The notes: generated from the sequence alone by a model not told the origin. A stretch of 64,000 nucleotides of DNA from Fodinicurvata fenggangensis DSM 21160 (GCF_000686045.1 NZ_JMLV01000015.1:7501-71500); one strand, 5' to 3'. Numbered from the stretch's first letter, positions 52,334-60,089 are shown. A program made the numbers and translations.

Positions 52334-53035
52334 ATGAGTGAACGTTATGCCGTCTATTTTACCCCGCCCAATGGCAGCGCCTTGCGGCGCTTCGGCGGGC
52401 AATGGCTAGGATACGATCCCCATGACGGCGAGATTCCGTGCGCGGCGGAGGCTTTCGGGCTGGACAGGGATGATCTGGAGGACCTGACCGGCACGCCGCG
52501 CGTTTACGGCTTCCATGCCACCCTCAAGCCGCCGTTCCGTCTGGTTGGAAACGGTGATCCATCGGCGCTGCACGCGGCGGCCGCCGCACTGGCACAGCAG
52601 TTCCAGGTCTTTCCAATGCCCCGCCTCAGGCTTTCGCGCCTGGGCGATTTCCTGGCACTGGTTCCCGAGGTCCCCGAGCCCCGCCTGGACGACATCGCCG
52701 GTGCCTGCGTGAGGCAGCTGGACGCCTTTCGCGCCGAACCGCACCCCGAGGACCTGGCGCGCCGGCGCGCGGCGGGCCTGAGCGACCGACAGGAGGAGCT
52801 GCTCCAGCGCTGGGGTTATCCCTACGTTTTCGACGAGTTCCGCTTCCACATGACGCTGACCCGCACCCTGGACGAGGAGGAGCATGCGCGCGTCGAGCCA
52901 GTCTTGGCAGGGGCGTTGCAGCCGGTCCTTGCCCAGCCCCTGGCCTTCGATGCTCTCAGCCTGATGCGGCAGTGGAATGCGCGAGAGCCCTTCGTGGAGA
53001 TCGCGCGCCTGCCGCTTTCTGAAACTCAGGCATGA
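52334..53035 (+). CDS. DUF1045 phosphonate-operon protein, 2H-phosphoesterase-like
   Basis: A 233-residue protein of the DUF1045 family, whose members are found with C-P lyase genes. Two H-x-T/S motifs mark the 2H phosphoesterase fold: H61-A-T63 in GFHATLKPPF and H172-M-T174 in FRFHMTLTRTL. Such enzymes open cyclic phosphates or act on 2',5'-linked nucleotides. The C-P lyase pathway makes a ribose 1,2-cyclic phosphate that PhnP normally hydrolyses; PhnP is absent from this window, so this protein is a candidate replacement, an inference. It precedes the HD gene by 30 nt in a plus-strand pair facing the phn operon. Confidence 0.85.
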   Translation: MSERYAVYFTPPNGSALRRFGGQWLGYDPHDGEIPCAAEAFGLDRDDLEDLTGTPRVYGFHATLKPPFRLVGNGDPSALHAAAAALAQQFQVFPMPRLRLSRLGDFLALVPEVPEPRLDDIAGACVRQLDAFRAEPHPEDLARRRAAGLSDRQEELLQRWGYPYVFDEFRFHMTLTRTLDEEEHARVEPVLAGALQPVLAQPLAFDALSLMRQWNAREPFVEIARLPLSETQA

Positions 53036-53065
53036 GCGGGCGGATCAGGAGGAAGAGGGAGCATC

Positions 53066-53623
53066 ATGACGCAAGATGAACGGATCGTCGACGAGATCAT
53101 TGCGATCTATGGGCAGGGCGGGGACAGCCGCTATTCCGACGAAGCGATCAGCCAGCTGGAGCATGCCTTGCAGTCTGCGCAGCTTGCCGAAGACGAGGGC
53201 GCGAGCGATGCCCTGATCGGGGCAAGTCTGCTGCATGACATCGGCCATCTGCTCCATGACCTTGGCCGTTATCCGGCGGCGCGCGGGGTCGATGACCGCC
53301 ACGAGAGCCTCGGGGGCATCTGGCTCGATCGACGCTTCAGCAGCGATGTTTCCGGACCGGTCAAGCTGCATGTGGCGGCCAAGCAGTATCTCTGTGCCGT
53401 CGATCCGCAGTACTGGTCGGGATTGTCCGAGGCATCGAGGACCAGTCTCGAGCTCCAGGGCGGTATCTTCCCCAAGGAAAGGGCGCAGCGTTTCATAGAG
53501 AGCCGTCATGGCGGCGATGCGGTCAGTTTGCGACGCTGGGACGACCGCGCCAAGGAGGTGGGGCGGCGGACCCCTGACCTCGAGCACTACCGGCCTCTGC
53601 TGCGGGGCTTGGTCAGCTGCTGA
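53066..53623 (+). CDS. HD-domain phosphonate protein, PhnZ/TmpB-like diiron oxygenase candidate
   Basis: A 185-residue single HD-domain protein of the phosphonate-associated group. The metal set is complete: H33 (QLEHALQ), H57-D58 (LLHDIGH), H79 (DDRHESLG), H102 (KLHVAAK) and an Asp near 160 (RWDD). It also keeps Y23 and E26 in RYSDEA and K106 four residues after H102, at nearly the positions I recall for PhnZ (Y24, E27, K108), where they take part in oxygen-dependent C-P cleavage rather than phosphate hydrolysis. No PhnY/TmpA-type partner is in the window. It follows DUF1045 by 30 nt, and its end overlaps the convergent phnN end by 11 nt. Confidence 0.85.
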   Translation: MTQDERIVDEIIAIYGQGGDSRYSDEAISQLEHALQSAQLAEDEGASDALIGASLLHDIGHLLHDLGRYPAARGVDDRHESLGGIWLDRRFSSDVSGPVKLHVAAKQYLCAVDPQYWSGLSEASRTSLELQGGIFPKERAQRFIESRHGGDAVSLRRWDDRAKEVGRRTPDLEHYRPLLRGLVSC

Positions 53624-54209
53624 GCCGATGCTGGGCTTCGGGCGTGTCTAGCTTTGCCAGCTCGGCGATGAAGCGGTCGATGGCATCCTGCAGGGCGCCA
53701 TCGTTGACGATCTCCACCACGTCGGGCCCATCGGGCATTCCAAACAGACTGCGCTCCAGGCGGCGGTCTATGTCCGCGTCCATCTCGCGTCCGCGCTCTG
53801 CCAGCCGTTGGCGCAGCACTGCCCGGCTGGCGGTGACGAGGCAAACCTGCAGGCGGGGATACTGACGGCGCGCCTGTTCGATGACGCTGCGAGAGACGTT
53901 CACCACCACGTGGTGTCCCTGCGCCAGCTCGGTCTCGATGCTGCGAAGAATGCCGTAGTGATGGCCGTGCGCCCGCCAGTGCAGGGCGAAGGCGTCAGAA
54001 GCCCGCAGGCGGCCGAAGACCTCCGGCGTCACATAGTTGCTGATTTCCGCACTGCTGTCGTCCTGCCGGGTGATGACACGCTGCGGAAAGACGAAACGCG
54101 AGGCCGGAAGCTGTTGCCGGGCGGCTTCGATCAAGCTGTCTTTTCCGGCGCCGCTGGGACCGGCCACCAGAACCAGCGTGCCGCCGGTCACTGGCGGGCT
54201 GTCAGCCAA
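53613..54209 (-). CDS. phnN: Ribose 1,5-bisphosphate phosphokinase PhnN
   Basis: A 198-residue kinase of the P-loop, guanylate kinase-like family that converts ribose 1,5-bisphosphate to PRPP, the last salvage step of the C-P lyase route. It has Walker A in LVAGPSGAGKDSL, then FPQRVITRQDDSS and FALHWRAHGHHYGI. No ATG lies near the correct start. I use the TTG at 54207-54209, preceded by GAGGGG with 7-nt spacing, which overlaps the phnM end by 8 nt; a GTG at 54189-54191 would give 192 residues but lacks a ribosome site. It is the last gene of the phn operon. Confidence 0.85.
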   Translation of the reverse strand: MADSPPVTGGTLVLVAGPSGAGKDSLIEAARQQLPASRFVFPQRVITRQDDSSAEISNYVTPEVFGRLRASDAFALHWRAHGHHYGILRSIETELAQGHHVVVNVSRSVIEQARRQYPRLQVCLVTASRAVLRQRLAERGREMDADIDRRLERSLFGMPDGPDVVEIVNDGALQDAIDRFIAELAKLDTPEAQHRLSS

Positions 54210-55344
54210 CGCGCTGCCCCTCGCGCCAGACGGCCAGCGGCCGCTGCAGGCCTTTGCGAACCTGTACGCGCACGAGGTCGGCCCGCTTGCCGGGCGCGAT
54301 GACGCCGCGGTCATCCAGGCCAACCCTGTGCGCCGGGATGGCGCTGACCTTGGCGATGGCCTCGGGCAGGCTGAGCGCGTTGTCTCCGTCGCTGAGCATG
54401 AAGGCACCCTGCAACAGGCTGGAGGGGACATAGTCGCTGGAGATGATGTCCAGCATGCCGCCATCGGCCAGCTCGCGCGCAGAGATATTGCCGGAATGCG
54501 AGCCGCCGCGCACCAGGTTGGGTCCGCCCATCATCACGGACAGCCCGGCCTGCCGCGAGGCTTCGGCAGCCTCCCGGGTGGTGGGGAACTCGGCGATCAC
54601 CATGCCGTCTCGCGCGGCTTCGTCGACATGGGCGCCGGTAGCGTCGTCGTGGCTGGCCAGCGGGATGCCGCGCGTCTGTGCCAGGGCGACGACGTGTCGG
54701 CGGTTGCCCTCGCTGTGGCGTTCCTGGTCGGCCTTGCGCCGGGCGATGAAGTCCTGCAGTTCCGTGTCGTTGAGCCCGTACTTGCCCTGATAGTACTCGG
54801 CGTACTTGTCCAGGCGTACGAACTGTCGCTGGCCCGGCGTGTGATCCATGACCGAAACCAGGCGCAGCAGTGCGTGCTCGAAGCTATGCTCGGTCATCTC
54901 GACGAGACCGGGATAGCTGACCTCGCAGCGCAGGTGCAGGTAATGATCGGCCTTGAACAGGCCGTCCCGGCGCGCCGCCTCCAGGCCGGATAGGGTATCC
55001 TGCAGCAATTCCAGGCGCTGGCTGTCTTCCTTCACGTCGCCCAGGGCGATGGCATCGAAGACGGTTGTGATGCCCGAGGCGGTGATCTGGGCGTCGTGGG
55101 CGGTGATGGCCGGCAGGGTGGGCCAGCGGGTGCCGGGCCGGGGCACCATGTGCTTCTCCAGGCTGTCGGTATGAAGCTCCACCAGGCCCGGGATCAGGTA
55201 GTCACCCTCCAGGTCCTCGGCCCCGGGCGCCCGGCTGGGGCCACGGTCCAACGCGGCGATCCGGCCGTCGCGCAGGCTCAACGAACCCTCGAAGACCTCG
55301 TCTTCGGTCACGATCTTCGCGTTGGTGAGAATGGTCTCGTTCAT
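54202..55344 (-). CDS. phnM: Ribose 1-methylphosphonate 5-triphosphate diphosphatase PhnM
   Basis: A 380-residue amidohydrolase-superfamily enzyme that removes pyrophosphate from the ribosyl-phosphonate triphosphate to give the substrate of PhnJ. Motifs are LIPGLVELHTDSLEKHMVPRPGTRWP (metal site His and Asp), ASHDDATGAHVDEAA (metal His and acids) and IISSDYVPSSLLQGAF with the catalytic Asp near the end. Length is normal. It overlaps phnL by 4 nt at its start and phnN by 8 nt at its end. Confidence 0.95.
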   Translation of the reverse strand: MNETILTNAKIVTEDEVFEGSLSLRDGRIAALDRGPSRAPGAEDLEGDYLIPGLVELHTDSLEKHMVPRPGTRWPTLPAITAHDAQITASGITTVFDAIALGDVKEDSQRLELLQDTLSGLEAARRDGLFKADHYLHLRCEVSYPGLVEMTEHSFEHALLRLVSVMDHTPGQRQFVRLDKYAEYYQGKYGLNDTELQDFIARRKADQERHSEGNRRHVVALAQTRGIPLASHDDATGAHVDEAARDGMVIAEFPTTREAAEASRQAGLSVMMGGPNLVRGGSHSGNISARELADGGMLDIISSDYVPSSLLQGAFMLSDGDNALSLPEAIAKVSAIPAHRVGLDDRGVIAPGKRADLVRVQVRKGLQRPLAVWREGQRVG

Positions 55345-56039
55345 GCGGCTGCCTTCTGTGCACTGAGGGAGAACAGGCGGTCGGCCACGCGGCCGCGGAC
55401 CTCCGCGTCGTGGAAGATGCCGACGACGGCGGCGCCGGCGGCTCGTGCCTCCAGGATCAATTCGATCACGGTATCGCGGTTGGCCTCGTCCAGGGAAGCC
55501 GTGGGTTCGTCCAGCAGCAGGATCGGCCGGGGCAGGGCGAAGCCGCGGGCGATGTTGACGCGCTGCTGCTCACCGCCGGAGAAGGTGGCGGGCGCCAACT
55601 CCCAAAGCGCCTGGGGTATGCGCAGGCGCTCCAGCAGTTCGGCGGCGCGGGTGCGGGCGCTCTCCTCCGGTGTGCCGGTCTGAATCAGTGGTTCGGCCAC
55701 GATGTCCAGGGTTGCCACGCGCGGGATGACGCGCAGGAACTGGGTGACGAAAGTCAGGCTGTGGCGCCGCACCTCGACGATGCGGCCCGGATGGGCGTTC
55801 GTGATGTCCACCTCCGTCCCGTCGTGGCGCACCAGCACGCGGCCGGCGGTGGGTTTGTAGTTGGCGTAGAGACAGCGCATCAGGCTGCTCTTGCCGGAGC
55901 CGGAAGGGCCATGGAGGGCGACGCATTCGCCGGCTTCGGCGGCGAAGTCCACGCCGTTGAGCACGGGCAGGGACTTGCCCCCCTGGTTGTGCAGGGTGAA
56001 GGTCTTGGAAAGGCCCTCGCTGTGGATCATGACGGTCAT
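55341..56039 (-). CDS. phnL: C-P lyase ABC-type ATPase PhnL
   Basis: A 232-residue ABC ATPase that is part of the C-P lyase system rather than a transporter. Walker A is HGPSGSGKSSL, the signature is FSGGEQQRV, Walker B is ILLLDEPTASLDEANRDT, and the H-loop is GIFHDAEVRGRVADR. The Q-loop region VTQFLRVIPRVATLDIVAE and the ALWELAPATFSGG run are PhnL-typical. It follows phnK by 9 nt and overlaps phnM by 4 nt. Confidence 0.95.
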   Translation of the reverse strand: MTVMIHSEGLSKTFTLHNQGGKSLPVLNGVDFAAEAGECVALHGPSGSGKSSLMRCLYANYKPTAGRVLVRHDGTEVDITNAHPGRIVEVRRHSLTFVTQFLRVIPRVATLDIVAEPLIQTGTPEESARTRAAELLERLRIPQALWELAPATFSGGEQQRVNIARGFALPRPILLLDEPTASLDEANRDTVIELILEARAAGAAVVGIFHDAEVRGRVADRLFSLSAQKAAA

Positions 56040-56048
56040 CGGATTTCC

Positions 56049-56834
56049 TCAGGCTTGCAGGACCGAAGAGACGAGCAGTTGGGTATAGGCGTGCTGCGGA
56101 TCGTCGAGCAGCTGGTCCGTCAGCCCGGCCTCTACGATCTCGCCGTGACGCATGATAACCAGGCGGTGCGCCAGCAGGCGGGCGACAGCCAGGTCGTGGG
56201 TCACGATGATCGCGGCCAGGTCCAGTTGCGCGACCAGCCCGCCCAGCAGGTCCAACAGGCGCGCCTGAACCGAGACGTCCAGGCCGCCTGTTGGCTCGTC
56301 CATGAACACCAGGCGCGGTCCGGTCACCAGGTTGCGGGCGATCTGCAGGCGCTGCTGCATGCCGCCGGAGAAGGTCTGCGGCAGGTCGTCGACCCGCTCC
56401 CCATCGATCTCCACCTTGCCCAGCCAGTCCAGTGCCGTGGCGCGCAGTCCGCCGTAGTTGCGCTGTCCCAGGGCCATCAGGCGCTCACCGACGTTGGCCC
56501 CGGCGCTGACGCCCATGCGCAGGCCGTCGCGCGGGTTCTGCTCGACGATGCCCCACTGGCTGCGCATCAGCTGGCGCCGCGCGGACTCGTCCAGGGCATA
56601 GAGGTCGTGCGCCAGCCCATCGTCGCTGCGGCAGGTCACCCGCCCTGCGCTGGGTGCCAGGCGGCCCGAGAGGACCTTCAGCAGGGTGGTCTTGCCCGAG
56701 CCCGATTCCCCGGCGATACAGAGGACCTCTCCTGGAAAGACCTCCAGTGAGATGTCGTCGCAGGCGCGCAGCGCGCCGAAGTTGTGGGTGATGCCCTCCG
56801 CTTTCAGGAGCGGAGCCTGTTGGCCATCCTGCAT
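56049..56834 (-). CDS. phnK: C-P lyase ABC-type ATPase PhnK
   Basis: A 261-residue ABC ATPase that docks on the C-P lyase core (PhnGHIJ). It has Walker A GESGSGKTT, QNPRDGLRMGVSAGANVGERL after the Q-loop, signature FSGGMQQRL, Walker B LVFMDEPTGGLDVSVQ and H-loop IIVTHDLAVARLL. I start it at the ATG at 56832-56834, which shares one base with the phnJ stop (TAATG), an arrangement consistent with re-initiation. The next gene follows after 9 nt. Confidence 0.95.
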   Translation of the reverse strand: MQDGQQAPLLKAEGITHNFGALRACDDISLEVFPGEVLCIAGESGSGKTTLLKVLSGRLAPSAGRVTCRSDDGLAHDLYALDESARRQLMRSQWGIVEQNPRDGLRMGVSAGANVGERLMALGQRNYGGLRATALDWLGKVEIDGERVDDLPQTFSGGMQQRLQIARNLVTGPRLVFMDEPTGGLDVSVQARLLDLLGGLVAQLDLAAIIVTHDLAVARLLAHRLVIMRHGEIVEAGLTDQLLDDPQHAYTQLLVSSVLQA

Positions 56835-57763
56835 TATCGGTTTTCCTTCCCGCCTGTCTGACCCAACAGTCCCGCCGGCGGGGCCTGGTGGCCGCGATGG
56901 CCGGCGTCCCGGCGCTGCCCGCAGTAGTCGCTGTCGGAGCAGACGAACATGCGCGTGCCCCTGTCGTCGGTCACGATCTCGTCCAGGTAGCTGTTCCGGG
57001 CGCTGCAAAGAGCGCAGGGCTCGTCCCAGGTTTCCACGTCGAAGGGGTGGTCCTCGAAGTCCAGGCTCTTCACCTTGGTATAGGGCGGGATGGCATAGAT
57101 GCGCTTTTCCCGGCCGGCGCCGAACAGCTGGATGGCCGGGTTCATGTCCATCTTGGGATTGTCGAACTTGGGGATCGGCGAGGGGCGTGCGATGTAGCGG
57201 CCGTTCACCTGCACCGGATAGTCATAGCTGTTGGCGATACGGCCCCACTGGGCGATGTCCTCATAGAGGCGCACGTGCATGATGCCGTATTCGGACAGCG
57301 CGTGCATCTTGCGCGTCTCGCTCTCGCGGGGCTCCAGCCAGCGCAGGGGCTCCGGGATCGGCACCTGGTAGACCAGGATCTGCCCCTCCTGCAGCTGCGT
57401 TTCCGGAATGCGGTGGCGGGTCTGGATCAGGCTGGCCTCCTGCGTGCGCTCGGTGGTGGCCACGTTCGCGGTGCGCGCGAAGAAACGTCGGATGTTGACG
57501 GCGTTGGTCGTGTCGTCCGCCCCCTGGTCGATCACCTTGAGCCTGTCGTCGGGACCCAGGACCGAGGCGGTGACCTGGATGCCGCCGGTGCCCCAACCAT
57601 AGGGTAGCGGCATCTCGCGGCTGCCGAAGGGCACCTGGTGTCCCGGGATGGCGAGTGCCTTCAGGATGGCGCGGCGGATCATCCGCTTGGTCTGCTCGTC
57701 CAGGTAGGCGAAGTTGTAGCCGCTGTCGGGCCGGGCTGTCTCTGCTGTGCCGTCTGCCATCAT
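56834..57763 (-). CDS. phnJ: C-P lyase catalytic subunit PhnJ (radical SAM)
   Basis: A 309-residue catalytic subunit that cleaves the carbon-phosphorus bond of ribosyl alkylphosphonate. The iron-sulfur motif is unusual for radical SAM enzymes, C-x2-C-x21-C: C250, C253 and C275, followed by C281 (x5) as the thiyl-radical cysteine. The glycine that carries the radical is G41 in LKALAIPGHQVPFG. These match the E. coli residues C241, C244, C266, C272 and G32. It is about 25 residues longer than the E. coli protein, with an N-terminal MMADGTAETARP extension and a longer Pro/Gly-rich tail. It precedes phnK with a one-base overlap. Confidence 0.96.
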   Translation of the reverse strand: MMADGTAETARPDSGYNFAYLDEQTKRMIRRAILKALAIPGHQVPFGSREMPLPYGWGTGGIQVTASVLGPDDRLKVIDQGADDTTNAVNIRRFFARTANVATTERTQEASLIQTRHRIPETQLQEGQILVYQVPIPEPLRWLEPRESETRKMHALSEYGIMHVRLYEDIAQWGRIANSYDYPVQVNGRYIARPSPIPKFDNPKMDMNPAIQLFGAGREKRIYAIPPYTKVKSLDFEDHPFDVETWDEPCALCSARNSYLDEIVTDDRGTRMFVCSDSDYCGQRRDAGHRGHQAPPAGLLGQTGGKENR

Positions 57764-57771
57764 CTTCTTTC

Positions 57772-58893
57772 CTATTCCGCAGCGTCCTGCTGGTCACGGT
57801 CCTTGGTGCGGGCCTTGTCGTGCTCCTCGCGCAGGCGGCGCACCAGGGCCAGCTCGCTCTGGAAGTCCACGTAGTGCGGTAGCTTCAGGTGCTGCAGGAA
57901 GCCCGAGGCCTCCACGTTGTCGCTGTGCGAGAGCACGAATTCCTGGTCCTGGGCCGGGCTGGTTGTTTCCTCACCCAGCTCTTCGGCGCGCAGGCTGCGG
58001 TCCACCAGCGCCATCGCCATGGCCTTGCGCTCACCCTGGCCGTAGGTCAGACCATAGCCGTTGGTGAACTGGGGCGGGGCCTCCGCGCTACCTGTGAACT
58101 GGGTGACCATGTGGCATTCCGTGACGTCGACCTCGCCGATCTCGACCGCAAAGCCGAGCTCTTCGGGGACGATCTCCACGGCGACATAGCCGTGGCGGAT
58201 CTCGCCGGCGAAGGGATGGACGTGGCCGTAGCCGCGCTGGCTGGAATAGCCCAGCGCCAGCAGGAAGCCCTCGTCGCCGCGCGCCAAGTTCTGCAGGCGG
58301 ATGTCGCGCCCGGCGGGCAGTGGCAGGGGTTCGCGGGTCAGGTCGCCGACCGGGCGCTGCGTGTCGTCGGGAAAATCCTGCTCGATCAGGCCGTCCTGGT
58401 TCAGGATGTCCACTAGGCGCGGCATTGTATCCGGCAGTGGCTCGGCCGGCGGCAGTTCTTCCTCTATCGGCGTCTCGTCGCGGGCCAGCTCCGCCAGGGA
58501 GAAATCCAGCAGGCGGTGGCTGTAGTCGAAAGTGGGGCCCAGCACCTGGCCGCCCGGCACGTCCTTGAAGATGGCCGAGATGCGCCGCTTCAGCGTCATG
58601 CGGCTGGTGTCCAGCGGTGCAGAGACCGCCAAGCGCGGCAGCGTGGTGCGATAGGCGCGCAGCAGGAAGATCGCCTCGATCAGGTCACCGCGCGCCTGCT
58701 TGATGGCGAGCGCCGCCAGCTCGCGGTCGAACAGCGCGCCCTCGCTCATCACCCGGTCGACGGCCAGCGTCATCTGCTGCTTGATCTGTTCCAGGGACAG
58801 CTCCGGGACCTCCGGATCGCCGCGGCGTTCGGCGTCCAGCAGCCGCAGCGAGGCCTCGATGGCCTGTTCACCTCCCTTGACGGCAACGTACAT
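57772..58893 (-). CDS. phnI: C-P lyase core subunit PhnI
   Basis: A 373-residue core subunit. PhnI, with PhnG, H and L, attaches the phosphonate to ribose in place of adenine; PhnI alone has nucleosidase activity. The start MYVAVKGGEQAIEASLRLLDAERRGD, the block LRAYRTTLPRLAVSAPLDTSRMTLKRRISAIFKDVPGGQVLGPTFDYSHRLLDF, and the region PHYVDFQSELALVRRLREEHD near the end are conserved in the family. It begins 4 nt after phnH and ends 8 nt before phnJ. Confidence 0.95.
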   Translation of the reverse strand: MYVAVKGGEQAIEASLRLLDAERRGDPEVPELSLEQIKQQMTLAVDRVMSEGALFDRELAALAIKQARGDLIEAIFLLRAYRTTLPRLAVSAPLDTSRMTLKRRISAIFKDVPGGQVLGPTFDYSHRLLDFSLAELARDETPIEEELPPAEPLPDTMPRLVDILNQDGLIEQDFPDDTQRPVGDLTREPLPLPAGRDIRLQNLARGDEGFLLALGYSSQRGYGHVHPFAGEIRHGYVAVEIVPEELGFAVEIGEVDVTECHMVTQFTGSAEAPPQFTNGYGLTYGQGERKAMAMALVDRSLRAEELGEETTSPAQDQEFVLSHSDNVEASGFLQHLKLPHYVDFQSELALVRRLREEHDKARTKDRDQQDAAE

Positions 58894-58897
58894 GGGA

Positions 58898-59509
58898 TCA
58901 GTCCTCCAGCCGTGTGGTGCGGGGCAGGGCGGCCAGCCGGCGCCCGCAGGTGAACAGATAGTCCACCCCGCGCGGGAACAGTTCGCTCATGGCCCGGCGC
59001 TCTTCCAGGAAGGTCTCGGGCAGGTCTCGGGGCCAGAGCCGGACGGGCTCCCTGAGGCCCGGTCCGTGCCACAGAGGCCCCGCATCAATGTCGAAGTCTT
59101 CGACCTGTACCAGGACAGTGCTGCTGGCCTCGGGATACTCGTCGCTGCCCAGGGCGAAGCGCTCCGGTGCCGGCAGATGGCCGGCATCGCAGACCAGGGC
59201 AAAGTGGCATTCGCGCGGCGCGGCGGTCATGCGGACGCCGCGATGGAACCTCAGGAAGTCGGCGACCGCCGAAGTTTCCGCCGCGGCATGGTCCAGCCAG
59301 ACCGGCGTGTCCATGTCGGCCAGGGTCAGCAGGCAGGCCGCCGCAGCCGGGTTCATCGGTGCGGGCGGGCTCAGATCGACGGGCAACTCCAGGATCCGTG
59401 CGGGGAAGGAGAAAGCCTCCAGGCAGAGCCGAAAACAGGCCTGGGCGTCGAAGACCTCGTCCACAAAGCCGGGCAGTATGTCCTGGGCGTGGCTGCGGGA
59501 TGTGCTCAT
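58898..59509 (-). CDS. phnH: C-P lyase core subunit PhnH
   Basis: A 203-residue core subunit that forms dimers in the PhnGHIJ complex. The family pattern is visible in LPGFVDEVFDAQACFRLCLEAFSFPARI at the start and FPRGVDYLFTCGRRLAALPRTTRLED at the end, where the last residues match the usual closing motif. No catalytic motif is expected. It overlaps phnG by 4 nt (ATGA) and precedes phnI by 4 nt. Confidence 0.94.
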   Translation of the reverse strand: MSTSRSHAQDILPGFVDEVFDAQACFRLCLEAFSFPARILELPVDLSPPAPMNPAAAACLLTLADMDTPVWLDHAAAETSAVADFLRFHRGVRMTAAPRECHFALVCDAGHLPAPERFALGSDEYPEASSTVLVQVEDFDIDAGPLWHGPGLREPVRLWPRDLPETFLEERRAMSELFPRGVDYLFTCGRRLAALPRTTRLED

Positions 59510-60024
59510 GCACCCGACTCCCCAAGGCCCGATTCCCCAAGGCCCGATTCACGGACCATGGTGAAGAAATCCACCTTGCTGGTTGCGGCCCGGGCGGTGA
59601 TCGCCTGTCGGCGTTCCTCCTGCTGCCGGGCCAGCGGTTCGATCACGCGCTCCATCAGGTGTTCGCGGCGCTCGGACAACTGCAGCAGGGCGTCGAACAG
59701 GGCCGCCAACTCGGCATGGCGCGGGTTGCGTCCCATGACGTAGCCGAAGCCTGTGGTGCCGTCGGGCAGGCGCAGAGTACAGCGGGTCAGCGTCGCTTCG
59801 CCCAGGTTGAAACGCTCGCCCGTTCCCCCGGCGCGCCCGCGGAGCATGACGCTGCCGGTCTCGGGTCGACGCAGCAGGCTGTAGCCGCCCTCCGGCAGGG
59901 GATCGGGCAGGCTGCGTTCCAGTTCCTCGGTCGAGGCGCGGGCCAGGATTCCCATCCAGCGCTGGCGGGCGCGTCGGGCCCGCACGTCTTCCCGGGTTGA
60001 AGTGGGCCGGTTCACACTGGGCAT
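59506..60024 (-). CDS. phnG: C-P lyase core subunit PhnG, repeat-bearing C-terminus
   Basis: A 172-residue core subunit and the first gene of the phn operon. The RQRWMGILARASTEELER block and the VTGERFNLGEATLTRC-type region, here GTGERFNLGEATLTRCTLRL, identify PhnG. The last residues read GESGLGESGLGESGA, a short tandem repeat encoded by the 15-nt DNA duplication at 59520-59549 that adds residues absent from typical PhnG tails. It starts 17 nt after the palindromic operator at 60041-60050. Confidence 0.94.
   Translation of the reverse strand: MPSVNRPTSTREDVRARRARQRWMGILARASTEELERSLPDPLPEGGYSLLRRPETGSVMLRGRAGGTGERFNLGEATLTRCTLRLPDGTTGFGYVMGRNPRHAELAALFDALLQLSERREHLMERVIEPLARQQEERRQAITARAATSKVDFFTMVRESGLGESGLGESGA
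59520..59549. repeat. 15-nt tandem direct repeat at the 3' end of phnG
   Basis: CCCCAAGGCCCGATT occurs twice in direct tandem (59520-59534 and 59535-59549), next to a partial third copy. Its length is a multiple of three, so copy-number change would add or remove five residues (SGLGE-type) at the PhnG C-terminus without changing frame. Confidence 0.85.
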
Positions 60025-60040
60025 GACCTCTCTCCAAATA

Positions 60041-60089
60041 CGTCTAGACGACTATATGAATATAAAGCCTGACTCTGTCCATCAGTCAA
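60041..60089 (-). promoter_or_regulatory. phn operon promoter with HutC/PhnF-type operator
   Basis: Read on the reverse strand, TTGACT (60084-60089) and TATATT (60059-60064), 19 nt apart, form a candidate promoter. The perfect palindrome CGTCTAGACG (60041-60050) lies just downstream, overlapping the expected start of transcription. It fits the HutC-subfamily operator consensus YGTMTAKAC. The phnG start codon is 17 nt further on. Confidence 0.7.

Noticed and set aside
55410-56750. A long plus-strand frame opposite phnL and phnK.
   Set aside because: It is a shadow of two conserved ABC ATPase genes with full Walker motifs on the reverse strand.
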